From contig JNET01029709.1 in the NCBI GenBank assembly GCA_000697455.1, positions 1-28,618 of the forward strand: 28,618 bases of DNA, read 5' to 3'. This document shows, piece by piece, positions 16,475 to 26,434 of this stretch. Within the stretch, counting starts at the first letter, position 1. The number at the start of each line of letters is the position of its first letter. The position numbers were made by a program, and so were the translations under genes. The notes under the pieces are model-generated. The model worked only from the letters and a program-made list of their open reading frames with translations. It was not told where the DNA came from and made no database searches. This stretch comes from Basidiobolus heterosporus B8920 (Eukaryota; Basidiobolomycota; Basidiobolomycetes; Basidiobolales; Basidiobolaceae).

Positions 16475-16941
16475 AATTCACATCACCTGCATTTTTCTTT
16501 TGCATGACACCGGCATCTGATTTTTACCACATCTCCAATGTATCATACACAATTTAATTTCTCTACTCGATCTAATATCTACGTGGGATACCTTCACCAG
16601 ATCTTCAATAAACTCATGCTCTGTGTGTATAGTATCCAAGTGTGCTGAATCTTTGCTATTTCATATAGTATCCAAGTGTGCTGAATCTTTACTATTTCAA
16701 CAATCTGTTGTGATATACTTGTATTTGTTAATCTGTTTGCTACTCGTTAAACAATGCGGAGGATTTACAAGGCTAAATTTATTCATTCAACCGAAAGAAA
16801 CCACCATTTCCAACTACGCGTCAAGCGCCAGTTTAGGATAGAAATCAAACGTATATATAGTCAAACAAAAATACTCGATGTTGCGGGAGGGAGTAGAAAA
16901 CAAACAAAATTACACTAGAAGTGATGGAAAATGGTGTACAA
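16475..16941. other. Convergent 3' spacer between PPR and membrane-protein genes
   Basis: No gene seen. A 36-bp direct repeat lies at 16628-16699. The region is AT-rich and should hold both 3' ends. Confidence 0.5.
16628..16699. repeat. 36-bp tandem duplication
   Basis: tatagtatccaagtgtgctg... is present twice (16628-16663 and 16664-16699) with a single difference (g/a in ctttgctatt / ctttactatt), so it is recent. Confidence 0.95.
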
Positions 16942-18015
16942 TTAGTAACTTGGTACCTTGGTTAAGGGCACCACAGAATTCGGTCGCGTCTTGTTTGGAG
17001 GGAGATCCTCCTTGAGTACGATGGGTTTATGTTGCGCTATCTCATCCAAAGGAATCTCGCTTAAGTATCCTTCCCATGCGTTGGCTTTACCACCGGTAGA
17101 AGTGGTGGTGGGTTTGGGGTTGTATCCGGTTCTAAATTGCTCAATATCATGGGGAATCGAGATGCTGTGCTCAAAACTACTTGGCCCTTGTCGGATTTTA
17201 GAGGAATGACAAAGTTGTAGAGTTATGAGTACACACTGTATAGCCCCTAGTCAAAGTTCGGTTAGGGAGAATGTTACGAAGCAATGGACAATATTGGCTA
17301 ACTTACAATCAATATCGAAGATGATGGAGGAGTTCTCACCTAATACCCCTCTGATCACTAGACTTGGTGTGATGATATTTGACAGGGTGATAAGTAGGAA
17401 GAAATACATCCCGTCTTTCAAGAAGGACTTGTATATGGGTGACTGCTTTCGTCGGTGATGCTTGTATATCACGATTAAGAAGCAACCACTGAGAAAGGTA
17501 TTCAACGTCCATAAACAACAAAACCACAGTATGGCTATTAACGGATCAGGAGTGTTTCCACAGGCACCGAACATTGATCTGGTGTAAACGGCAGTTACTG
17601 CGTGCCATGTATGCAGCCCTATAGAGGCTGCCAAACATATTCCTCCTATGGTGTAGATGAGTTTATTGTGCTCATTACTCACCGTAGCCTTGACTAACAG
17701 AATGATCATAATGCAGTCCAGAGAGAGCTCGTGGGCATAATTGGTGACATATGCAACCACCTGACAATTGGCCGGTACATGCATTAAAGGTAACAGAAAG
17801 GCTAATTCACGAACAGGACCTAGAAGGTTGGCAAACAAACATAACCAATATATCAATTGCCGATTATGAGATAACATTTGAATGGATCGAGTTATACACC
17901 ACAAGAAAGAAAATAATACTAAGGATAGGATGCATATAGATGTTTTCTCTGAGAGAATTGTCTGCATCACTTCATGGTCTACGGTGGTTGAAGTGTCCAT
18001 GGTAGTGACCACCAA
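16942..18015 (-). CDS. Orphan polytopic membrane protein, two exons, 317 aa
   Basis: Exon 1 is 18015-17307 and exon 2 is 17186-16942. The intron (17306-17187, 120 nt) has donor GTAAGT and acceptor ACAAG. The joined frame is 954 nt with a Trp codon formed at the junction. Exon 1 encodes about six hydrophobic segments near residues 25-44, 54-77, 84-110, 118-140, 158-184 and 200-222, with short loops. Cys84 and Cys152 could pair in a loop. Exon 2 supplies a hydrophilic tail of about 80 residues rich in Pro, Lys and Thr. Without the splice the protein would end at 254 residues in intron sequence. The start could also be Met6. The pattern recalls a receptor-like or transporter-like protein, but I recognise no family. 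It diverges from the FAD-oxidase gene. Confidence 0.75.
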
Positions 18016-18550
18016 ACAAAAAAGTTAGGTTTTCCCCAACACTTCCTTGGTAAAGAAAGCAAAGTAAGATGAGGAATGGAGGGGTCCCACACATCCGAAC
18101 AATACTTATATCATGTTGGATGTTACACTTGCCGGAAGAAAAGCAGTAAACTGACAGGTGAAGATTCACGCGCGAAACAACCCTGTCATAATCACAATTA
18201 CCGGCATTAAGCTTGTTGTTGTTTGTTCCATAATAAGGGACTATTGCTCAAAGCACCATCTAATCATTCATTATCCGGCATTTCACTGGGTAATTTGTGA
18301 ACAGGGCCTAGTGCCTTGTATTACTTCGGCTAATACATGAGAGCACCGTGTAATGAGTATCTTATTAAATGATCCCCTTGATCTTATACCCAATGTTGCT
18401 AAGGGTGGGCGAATCTAATGTGAATGGATCAAAATGGTAGGACCGTGCTACCGCTGTATAGCTTCGAGTTTCGAAGGCTAATACAAGCTCTAGAAATTTT
18501 GGGGTCAGCTACGAATTTCTCCTTGATTGTCTGTCATACCAAACACGGCT
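18016..18550. other. Divergent promoter region between membrane-protein and FAD-oxidase genes
   Basis: No gene seen on either strand; the TATA box of the FAD oxidase lies at its right end. Confidence 0.5.
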
Positions 18551-18557
18551 TATATAT
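18551..18557 (+). promoter_or_regulatory. TATA box of the FAD-oxidase gene
   Basis: TATATAT, 45 nt before the ATG at 18596, implying a very short 5' leader. Confidence 0.6.
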
Positions 18558-18595
18558 CAGTGGAAGTGCTGCATCCACTTTACACTTAAACCAAC

Positions 18596-20212
18596 ATGTA
18601 TAAGAAAATCTCGCTTCTACTCCTGGTTACCGCGTTCGCTGGAACCGTGGTTTCCCATACGCAACCCGCCTTTGAGTGCCCGACTACCAAGCTATCCAAT
18701 GGTTTCCTAAGCGGCTTATCCAGATCAGTTTCTTCTCAAACCAAGATCCTTCTCCCAAGTTCCGATGGATATTCACAGGCGCTTCATCATTGGTCTGAGA
18801 CTGCAGAAGTTCAATCTGCCGCTGTTGTTCGACCAAAGACCTCCAAAGACCTCTCAAATATTGTAATACATCCTATTTGATTCAATTCTTCCCTAGGCTA
18901 ACCGTCTGTTCTAGATCAAATTGGCTGCTGGTTGTGGTGTTGACTTCGCCGTTGTCGCTGGTGGACACAACAATGACGGGGCTTCCAGTACGGAAGGGCT
19001 ACTTATTGATCTATCACAGTTCAATCAAGTTCGGGTTTCTGGTGATAAAAAAACCGTTACCGTAGGCGCTGGTCTTCGATGGGGAGCTGTCTACGAACAA
19101 CTCACACCCTACAATATCTCCCTAGTTGGTGGCCGCGTTAGTTCGGTCGGAGTGGGTGGGTTTACTTTGGGTGGTGGATACGGCTGGAAATCTGGAGAGT
19201 ATGGACTTGCTGCTGACAACATCATCTCGGCGGAGATGGTCCTCGCCAACGGTAAAATTGTGACTGTTTCACCGACCAAAAATGAGGATCTATACTTTGG
19301 CATTCGCGGTGGTGGCGGGCAATTTGGGGTAGTTACGAAATTTATGTTTAGAGCTCTACCACAAGAAAATCTCGTCTATTCTGGATTCTATTCCTACAAC
19401 AAAGACCAAGTCAAGGATGTTGCTGTGGCTATGGAGCATTGGGTAGCTGGAAACAATGATGCTAAGGCAGGAGTGATGCTGATTTTTGCTAGGCCACCAC
19501 CTACCTTCGATGTAAGTTATTCTTGTATTGACACAACTCTAATGCATGACTAAGCCCCTTTACCACCCAAATATAGGCTGTCCCAATAGTTCTTGTATGG
19601 TATGATGGACCAGCCTCGATTGGTAAGCCTGTCTTCAAGGCGTTCCAAGATATCAACCCTGACTCTGACTCTACTGCTGAGATGACATTCGCTGTAGGAA
19701 ACACCCTTCAGGATTCGTTGGTTACCGATGGTGATCGCAAAACCATGTCATCTGTTGCCTGGAAGGCCATTACAAGTGAAAAGATTCTCAAGGCCCATGA
19801 ATTTTACGTCAACTTCACAGCCAGCGTTCCCGACGCCGCTCAATCATCGGTTCTTATCGAACCAGTATTCAGTGGTGCATTTGATACCATCAAAGATTCC
19901 GACTCAGCATACCCTCATGGGGAAGTACTTCATGTTATTGGCTTAGTTCCTCGTTGGACCAACTCCACTCAAGATTCAACAGTCAAATCATGGATATCTC
20001 AAGGAACCTCAGTACTTCGATCCCTAGAGAACCATAATATAGTCTATCCTAATTACTCTATCTACAGCGAACCCTTAGAGAACATGTTCGGTGAGAATCT
20101 GGACAAACTCACTGCATTGAAGAGCAAACACGACCCCAAGTGCTTGTTCCGTCATGGCTTCGTCTTCCAGACCAGAAGTTGTAGCCATTGCCCAGCCCCT
20201 GCCTCCTGGTAG
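18596..20212 (+). CDS. Secreted FAD-linked oxidase, PCMH/berberine-bridge type (three exons, 499 aa)
   Basis: It would oxidise an alcohol, sugar or secondary metabolite with O2 as acceptor, outside the cell. Exons are 18596-18862, 18915-19511 and 19577-20212; introns are 52 and 65 nt, GT-AG, phase 0; the sum is 1500 nt. Residues 1-20 form a signal peptide. The FAD-binding PCMH fold covers about 65-250. Ala-Gly-Gly-His near 104-107 supplies His107, the expected covalent FAD ligand. The second family ligand, a Cys before Val-Gly-Val-Gly-Gly, is absent (Arg-Val-Ser-Ser at 163-166), so flavin attachment should be by His only. Gly-Gly-Gly-Tyr-Gly and Tyr-Gly-Leu-Ala-Ala-Asp follow. The C-terminal BBE segment has Glu-Asn-Met-Phe-Gly-Glu-Asn-Leu and His-Asp-Pro-Lys-Cys-Leu-Phe. 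Two further cysteines close the C-terminus. The substrate cannot be read from sequence. Confidence 0.9.
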
Positions 20213-20731
20213 AGTAGAATGGAGGCTTTACGTAAGAATTTAGTAGTGATTAAATTAATAAATACTGTTACCCTTTTGGCAAACACTATCCACTCCCACA
20301 CCCTGCTTGCCTGTTTTATAGCTACAAGTGTGCCAGACCCCTGACCTAACCCTGAAATCTTGAGATGTTTGTCAACTAAAAGATTTGGGCATCGTACTGT
20401 GCAAACAGTTGGCACAATTGATCATCGCGTAGAAGCCAAGTGATACTCAAGTTGTAAATTTCCCACTTGGTAAACTAACTGAACGATCGTCACTAGTAAT
20501 AATGACTAACAAGATGAAAAACAAAACTTCATAAGCAGTTAATGTAGCCATTGATGGATAGAATATCCTACTAAATAAGCACATCAATCCTGCTTAAATT
20601 AGAAATCATAATGAAATACCGCAGCGGTGTAGCGTACAATATTGGAGGTGTGGGAACTCCCTCGATACGATAAAAGCTAGCCCTGGTGTTGTCTTTGCTC
20701 CCTCACTTACCAACCTTTAGAATTTACAGAT
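20213..20731. other. Spacer between FAD oxidase and GNAT genes
   Basis: No gene seen. attaataaata at 20253-20263 may carry the oxidase polyadenylation signal; the right part should hold the GNAT promoter. Confidence 0.5.
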
Positions 20732-21343
20732 ATGCCTACAATTCAGACCAGTAGACTCCATCTAATCCCGGTGATTGAAGAAGAGACCGCGACTATAGCG
20801 GACTTTTTCTTGCAATTGAGTCTAGATAGACGGTTCATTCTCATGGCATGGGGTGAGGAAGAGCCACAGGGCGCTAATATAGAAGAGGTGACAAAACGGG
20901 TACTGGCTTGGAAGGAAACCTATAAAAAGTTCGGTATGGGCTGGTATCTTGTCCGTCTTAATGAAACCAACGAACCTATAGGCTACGTCTTTTTACGGCC
21001 AGTTCTGGAGAGTCAGCTCCAGCATACTCGTGATATACACCCCAACGAGGACCCCGCTACTTTTACAGCTCGTCCTGATGAAATCGAGTTGGGATATGGG
21101 TTTGCTACCGCTTTCTGGGGTAAAGGATATGCTACGGAAGCGGTCCAAAAGATAATAGACTACGGTTTCCAGACTTTTGATTTCCCCTACATTTCTGGTG
21201 CCGCTCTGACCAATAACATAGGAAGTCAAAGAGTCATGGAGAAAGCAGGAATGCGTGAAATCAAGGGTGGGCCTTCATACTATGGTACTGAGGATAAATA
21301 TTACGAAATTACACGCCGACAATGGCAGCAAACCAGGCAGTAA
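20732..21343 (+). CDS. GNAT acetyltransferase, RimJ/RimL (Acetyltransf_3) type, 203 aa
   Basis: It would transfer acetyl from acetyl-CoA to an amine (protein N-terminus, polyamine, antibiotic or other small molecule). The N-terminus has the typical Thr-Ser-Arg-Leu-His-Leu-Ile-Pro. The acetyl-CoA-binding motif A is Ile-Glu-Leu-Gly-Tyr-Gly (118-123) followed by Trp-Gly-Lys-Gly-Tyr-Ala-Thr-Glu-Ala (129-137). Motif B is Asn-Asn-Ile-Gly-Ser-Gln-Arg-Val-Met-Glu-Lys-Ala-Gly-Met (161-174). Length is normal for a single-domain family member. It is intronless. This subfamily is widespread in bacteria and also common in fungi, so bacterial origin by transfer is possible but not shown. There is no link to the neighbours. 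Substrate unknown. Confidence 0.88.
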   Translation: MPTIQTSRLHLIPVIEEETATIADFFLQLSLDRRFILMAWGEEEPQGANIEEVTKRVLAWKETYKKFGMGWYLVRLNETNEPIGYVFLRPVLESQLQHTRDIHPNEDPATFTARPDEIELGYGFATAFWGKGYATEAVQKIIDYGFQTFDFPYISGAALTNNIGSQRVMEKAGMREIKGGPSYYGTEDKYYEITRRQWQQTRQ

Positions 21344-22111
21344 CACGATTAATGAATAAATACTAACCCTAAAACTCAATCAATAACCCTATCCCTCCCC
21401 CTAAAACTCAATCAAGTATATAAATTCGAAATGATTTCCATTATCTCCTAAACCCCACCTAAACCCCACCTAAACCCCAACCCTTATACTACCTAAGGTA
21501 GTCTTGATTGAAATATTAGATATAGTTTTGAACATGGATTAATATCGTTCGGTAAGCCTACTAAATACATAATCCATTTTGAACCTCAACCCAACCCTAA
21601 CCCCAGCAAAGACAGCTAAACTTCCGACCAACAATTTCTAACTAAAAATCAATTGAAAAGTAAAGGACCTCACAAGAGATGCGTATGACCCTAGTTAGTC
21701 AGACATGTGACAAGATCCTTCATCTCGCCGTTTACCAGTGCTCAATTCCGCTTACCTGGAGTCTTCCGGATCCTTAGTTACCTAGAAAAGATTAGTCAAA
21801 GTGCAGCTGGCAAACGGTCAAAAAGAGGGTGCATGTTTGTCACTATTTTTGTACCATAGGCATCATCACGTCGCAGGCATTATCCTGATCCGTTTTTAAG
21901 GGTTTGATCTCAGCCGCAAACTAGATGCACATGTCATCTAGAGCAGCACCCCTCGAGAGGCCTTTTTGGTACAATAAAATAGGAGCAACCAAAAGAACAA
22001 CCAGGAACCCTCATAGCCGACTGAATATCCGCCGGAGCTGAAGAGGGTTCGCCGGGATTTATTACAGTTCTCCGATCTTTCGTAACTGAGTGGATGCGGT
22101 AGAATGAAGAT
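21344..22111. other. Convergent 3' spacer between GNAT and sugar-transporter genes
   Basis: No gene seen. The left half is rich in CCCTAA/CCTAAACCCC-type repeats (see 21448-21484) and carries cctaaaactcaatcaa twice (21366-21381 and 21400-21415). The right half is ordinary unique sequence. Confidence 0.5.
21448..21484. repeat. C-rich tandem repeat (cctaaacccca), three units, G4-capable on the minus strand
   Basis: Three 11-bp cctaaacccca/c units plus aaccc. The minus strand has runs GGG, GGGG, GGGG and GGGG with short loops. Confidence 0.8.
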
Positions 22112-23602
22112 TCACTGGGATGGATTGAAAATGTGATCGATTTCCTCTAGGGATAATCCTTTCGTTTCGGGTAAAAACCATGCACCAGCTAGTAGAACAG
22201 TACAACAAGCACCGAAGAAATAGTAGCCACCGTAGATCGTATTGTTCATGAAAATGGGCATCACGAATGTCATGAAAATACTGATGGCCCAGTTAAGGCC
22301 ATAGGCTAAAGCAAGTCCCTTCGCTCGTGTACGCATGTTCAAGACTTCGGCGGGATACACATACGCCACAGGGCCCCAACTATAGGCATAGGCAGCTTGG
22401 AATATGAACACTAGAGCAATGATAGCATTACGAGCGTTGATGTTGTCGATACCCACGACAACGCCTTCAGCATTGATGACAGTGTATGACTGGAAGATAG
22501 CACCGCAAATAAACATGGAAGCACCCATGATAAAAGCGCCCGAAACAAATGCAGGTCGACGTCCAATCTTGTCGATAAATAGCAGAGTAAAGATATTGAA
22601 GGCAAAGGAAACGATGTTGCTCCCTCCACTAGTAGCAAGCGCTACAGATGTACTAGAAAGCCCTGCTTGTTGGAAAATCTGTGGAGCAAAGTAAGAAATG
22701 GCAGACGTGCCAGAGAATGCGGCCCCGTTACCCGTGAAGAGGGCTAACATCGTACGCTTAAAATTACTGCCTCGGAAAAGCTCAACGTATGTGCGTTTAC
22801 CAAAGGCACGTTCGCTTGCAATCTCCTCACGGATGACATTAAACTCAGCAATGACATTAGGGCTGTCGACGGGTGCGGAGTGTAGTTTAGATAATACTTT
22901 CAAGGCTTCATCGTTGCGGCCTTTGTCCATTAACCAACGTGGTGAAAAAGGAAGGAAGTGTGTGAAGCCGAGGACAAAACAGAGAAGCATCTCCACCAGG
23001 AATGGTGCCCGCCATCCCCAGGAAGTTGACAAGTAGCTAGTACCAAAGTTAACAAAGTAACCCACGATGGTGCCGATAGAACACATGGCACTGAAGAAAC
23101 TGATCAAACGACCACGAATATCGGGAGGAGCAATCTCAGAATGATAAAGAGGAATAGCATTAGTTAAAAAGCCTTCACCGAAGCCAACTAGGAGACGACC
23201 GGCGATCAAAAGGCCAAAGTTATAGCCAATGGTTTGAAATAGCGCACCAATACCAAAGACAAAAGCACCTAGCAGAATGGTGTGTTTACGACCAATCCAG
23301 TCGCATATATTCCCGGACATGAGACCCCCAATAGTAGCAGTCAGTAACATGAGTGCAGTGAGCAACCCTTCCCGATAAGCCGCGTCGACGTTTAAGAATC
23401 TACTCACAAACGAATCCAAAGCCATGATACCTGAGATTGCACCAGTATCGAATCCTACAACGAAACCACCAGCAGCAGCTACTGTGGCGGCCATGTAAAG
23501 AGATACACGAGATTCTCGAGTACCAGGGATTTTTTCATGGGAAAAGCCTACAAAGCTATCTTTATCTTCGACGCCGACACTGGATTCGAATTTGGACTCC
23601 AT
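22112..23602 (-). CDS. MFS sugar transporter (sugar-porter family), 496 aa
   Basis: A plasma-membrane hexose/pentose-type proton symporter or facilitator with twelve predicted membrane helices. The frame opens at 23677, but a TATA box at 23657-23665 places transcription start after that Met, so the start is Met at 23602. Landmarks are Phe-Asp-Thr-Gly-Ala-Ile-Ser-Gly in helix 1; Asp-Trp-Ile-Gly-Arg-Lys after helix 2; Gly-Arg-Leu-Leu-Val-Gly-Phe-Gly-Glu-Gly in helix 4; Ser-Pro-Arg-Trp-Leu after helix 6; Asp-Lys-Ile-Gly-Arg-Arg after helix 8; and Pro-Glu-Thr-Lys-Gly-Leu-Ser-Leu-Glu-Glu at the end. The usual Pro-Glu-Ser-Pro-Arg is Pro-Phe-Ser-Pro-Arg here. Between helices 9 and 10 a stretch rich in Val/Ile/Asn replaces the more usual short loop. 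Length and ends are complete; it is intronless. Sugar specificity is not readable. Confidence 0.93.
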   Translation of the reverse strand: MESKFESSVGVEDKDSFVGFSHEKIPGTRESRVSLYMAATVAAAGGFVVGFDTGAISGIMALDSFVSRFLNVDAAYREGLLTALMLLTATIGGLMSGNICDWIGRKHTILLGAFVFGIGALFQTIGYNFGLLIAGRLLVGFGEGFLTNAIPLYHSEIAPPDIRGRLISFFSAMCSIGTIVGYFVNFGTSYLSTSWGWRAPFLVEMLLCFVLGFTHFLPFSPRWLMDKGRNDEALKVLSKLHSAPVDSPNVIAEFNVIREEIASERAFGKRTYVELFRGSNFKRTMLALFTGNGAAFSGTSAISYFAPQIFQQAGLSSTSVALATSGGSNIVSFAFNIFTLLFIDKIGRRPAFVSGAFIMGASMFICGAIFQSYTVINAEGVVVGIDNINARNAIIALVFIFQAAYAYSWGPVAYVYPAEVLNMRTRAKGLALAYGLNWAISIFMTFVMPIFMNNTIYGGYYFFGACCTVLLAGAWFLPETKGLSLEEIDHIFNPSQ

Positions 23603-23656
23603 AGAAACAATATAAAGGAAAGGTTTGATGGTTGATGAAAACCGAGCGACCGGACC

Positions 23657-23665
23657 AAATATATA
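23657..23665 (-). promoter_or_regulatory. TATA box deciding the sugar-transporter start
   Basis: TATATATTT on the minus strand, about 55-63 nt before the ATG at 23602. The in-frame ATG at 23677 lies upstream of it. Confidence 0.6.
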
Positions 23666-24394
23666 GAGAAGCGTCAAGCTATATCAGAATAGATAGCATA
23701 GGTACTATTGATGAGGTGATTAGTGCTTTCTTACAATTGGAGGATCAAGGATTTTCTACCAGTGTTTTGTGCAGCTAGTAACCTTTTTTAGCCAGTTGTG
23801 TACCAAATTCTTAAGAACCACTCTACACCCTATTTCTATTTTGAATAAAGTGGATTTGGCAATCTTGCACATGTAGCTTTATTTCCTTTTACTCTTTATC
23901 AGGGAATTTTATTTGTATTTCTATTTGCTACTGCCACTACTGATGCTGGATCAGGATGGATTGGTAAGCGTGAGGGAATATCTACTTTAAGGGAATATCT
24001 ACTTTAAATGGTCACAACATTCAGGTCAAGCGATGGTTGATTTCATTTTACGGAAATTTGCGGAAATTTGCGGGTGTTGACAGGTTAATTAGGTATCCTT
24101 TGCGTGGTATCCTTTGCTTAGTTATTTACATATAGTTGATCTACTACACTAAATCTCAGGATTGTCGTTATATTGGTCCTGTTATCTCGGACAGGTAAGG
24201 CCTGAGTAGTTAGTATGATAGTAGCCAGGCTGAGCAGAGATCTACTCTATAAGATGAATGGTTTGATTGCAAAAATCCCCTAATCCTTACACTGACTCTT
24301 ACTAAGTAAACTCAAGCAAGTGGTATCAAGTCAGACATTCTTACTTACAGTTCTAGAAATCGATTGTTGACATTTTATTATATAGGAATAGGTG
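23666..24394. other. Upstream region of the sugar transporter, no gene seen
   Basis: It contains several small direct duplications (gggaatatctactttaa at 23974 and 23990; ggaaatttgcgg near 24051; ggtatcctttgc near 24091) and no coding motif. Confidence 0.45.
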
Positions 24395-24664
24395 GATTGC
24401 GTTTAAGGTTGACATTTATACTTTTGTCAAGGAGTAAATGAAGTAATACGAAGAATATGTTAAGAAAGGTCCCAAGAGCATGCATATAGGGTTAGATTTC
24501 CAAAGTCAACCAATCTGGGTACTTCAAAGTGAATTTTGAATATAAAATAGAATGTAATTAATATTCAGCATAATTAGGGACTAAGTTATGTGGAATTCAA
24601 CACTCCCGCTCAGCTGTATATTCATAGTAACTAATCTTAAGCAATTTCATTATTCCAATTTGAA
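24395..24664 (-). repeat. Degenerate copia LTR plus pol tail, copy E
   Basis: The LTR outer boundary CAACA is at 24598-24602. The LTR body can be followed to about 24395 (gttgacatttatacttttgtcaagg matches the family). To its right, 24603-24664 on the minus strand is the decayed end of copia pol with a purine tract (gagcgggagtg). It is more diverged than the other copies. Confidence 0.7.
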
Positions 24665-25390
24665 ATCAAAGGAATTCTAATCTATGAGTAAATAAGTACA
24701 AAATTCTCAACTCAAGAAATCTCTGATTAGTCCACCCATCACTTGGTTTACTTGTTCACTTAAATTCCATATCTTCCCGGCTCTATTACATCTGAAACGA
24801 GGCTTGATTTGGCGTTGTGTGGCACACTTACCCATTTACCCGTCCACCCGTCCACCCATACACCTATCTACACCCAGCGTACTAGTTTACTTACCAGTTT
24901 AATATGTCTATTCTTCGTCCATTCCGTGCCCATTCCGCACCTATTCCGCGCTTAATCATCCCACCATAGACAGCAAGTCGGAATCCTTAGAATGGCACGT
25001 GTTAATGGACAATTTCCCAACATCCAATGAAACCCCTGGAAGACTGAGCATGGGCAACTGTGTGGATTAGAGTTTACAAAGAGGAGCGCCACTGATTGGC
25101 GATGATTGATCACACGTGTGCTTACAACTGCTCAGAATTAAGCTTATATCCATTCACACCGTAATTATGCTATAGCCCATATGAATGAATAAAACATGAG
25201 GTCAAATTACTAGAGGCATCTATCTATACATAAGATACTATATAAGCTTTCCGTATTCGTGGCGTATTCGTGGAAGAAGGTCGTACAAGAGATTTCCTGA
25301 AGTCGAAGTCTCATTAAGCTCACTAATCAGCTTACATCTATCCCAGAATCAAGTCACACGCAATATTTCATTCCTTGAGAGAATTGGGAC
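24665..25390. other. Intergenic, no gene seen
   Basis: A low-complexity tract of ccca/cacccg units is at 24832-24880 (ccgtccacccgtccaccc), and ccattccg-type units are at 24918-24950. CACGTG cores lie at 24995 and 25114. gtattcgtggc is duplicated at 25254-25275. Confidence 0.45.
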
Positions 25391-25396
25391 TATAAA
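25391..25396 (+). promoter_or_regulatory. TATA box of the PPxY membrane-protein gene
   Basis: TATAAA, about 30 nt upstream of the likely transcription start near 25420. A probable leader intron follows at 25436-25511 (gtaag...tttcag), which would remove upstream ATGs at 25457 and 25464. Confidence 0.55.
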
Positions 25397-25548
25397 GCAG
25401 CATCCATTACTCACCAAGCAACAATAATCTCTCTCGTAAGTTGTCCTCAAACATAAATGACAGTATGTACTAGCTGTATTGACTGTTTCAAATATCTAGA
25501 TTCCCTTTCAGACTCCTTTTCATCAGCTGCTAGACTCCCTTACTAGCC

Positions 25549-25853
25549 ATGGCGTTCCCAAGCAGCAACAAAGGTTTGCTATTTATTTTTGGAGCATTTG
25601 GGATTCTGTTTGTTGGATTAATCATTACAAAGTTATGCACCAGTAATCGAGGTAAGTAAACCGTGCTGCTGTCTGAATATCCATGATAATAACAACCTAT
25701 ATAGCCAAAAAGCCGGTCAAGAAGACACTCATTCCGACTACACGCAGTAGAGATGAAATGGCCTTATCTCCACCGCCTTACGCGGAAGCCATAAATATCC
25801 CTCCATCTGCTTACTTTACTGAACACTCATCAACCCCACCACGCGCACACTAA
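25549..25853 (+). CDS. Small single-pass membrane protein with PPPY motif (two exons, 83 aa)
   Basis: Exon 1 is 25549-25651, the intron 25652-25704 (53 nt, GTAAGT...ATATAG), exon 2 25705-25853. The joined frame is 252 nt ending in TAA. Residues 9-29 form one membrane helix (Leu-Leu-Phe-Ile-Phe-Gly-Ala-Phe-Gly-Ile-Leu), preceded by a short polar N-terminus. A basic stretch follows (Lys-Lys-Pro-Val-Lys-Lys near 36-41), which should face the cytosol. The tail holds Leu-Ser-Pro-Pro-Pro-Tyr at 55-60, a classic PPxY ligand for WW domains of Nedd4/Rsp5-type ubiquitin ligases, and is otherwise Pro/Ser/Thr-rich. A TATA box and probable 5' leader intron support transcription. No exact family is recognised. 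An Rsp5 adaptor role is an inference from topology plus motif. Confidence 0.7.
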
Positions 25854-26434
25854 CCATGGAGATACTATGGCTACAGCAGATTGCTAACTTCGAGTCAATG
25901 TAGATTTAATCGTACAAAGTTTCCCCATTTCGATCTCATGTATACAGTCCTTTATTAATGTAATAAATAAATATATGTAAACTACCACAAACTACACGAA
26001 CTGCCACTTAGGTATGATTCACTGATCTGAAGTGGTTGAATTTTCTAGAAAGAATTATAGGATACTTGGAGATCTGGGCTTTATTTGTGTCAAATCAGGT
26101 CATCATTTACTTTCGTTGGCTTTTATGAATCATGATCTGGTATCTGTTTTCACAAGGTTAATAAGTACTATATTCTCCATCGTATGTTAAGGTCTACATG
26201 TGATGTGCAAAAATCCTTTTTAACAGTGTTTTGTTCTATTATGCTCCTAGCGTGATAATCCCACAATTAGGGCAATGGCAACTGTGATGGTCACATTCCA
26301 TTTACAACTAGTTGTCGCAATCTGTTCAAGTATCTAGTGAAATATCTATATGGAGAATAAGGCAAATCTGGTAGCAGAGAAAAATCACTCGATAGGCAAA
26401 ATCTCTATTTCAGGATTTCTAGCTATCTGAACTC
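25854..26434. other. Intergenic between the PPxY gene and a copia LTR
   Basis: No gene seen. aataaataaata at 25962-25973 may be the polyadenylation signal of the PPxY gene. Confidence 0.45.

Noticed and set aside
22404-23036. Plus-strand frames antisense to the sugar transporter
   Set aside because: They are shadows of a strongly conserved MFS coding sequence.
18596-23602. A secondary-metabolite cluster made of FAD oxidase, GNAT and MFS genes
   Set aside because: There is no backbone synthase or pathway regulator nearby, and the MFS is a sugar porter rather than a drug-efflux type.
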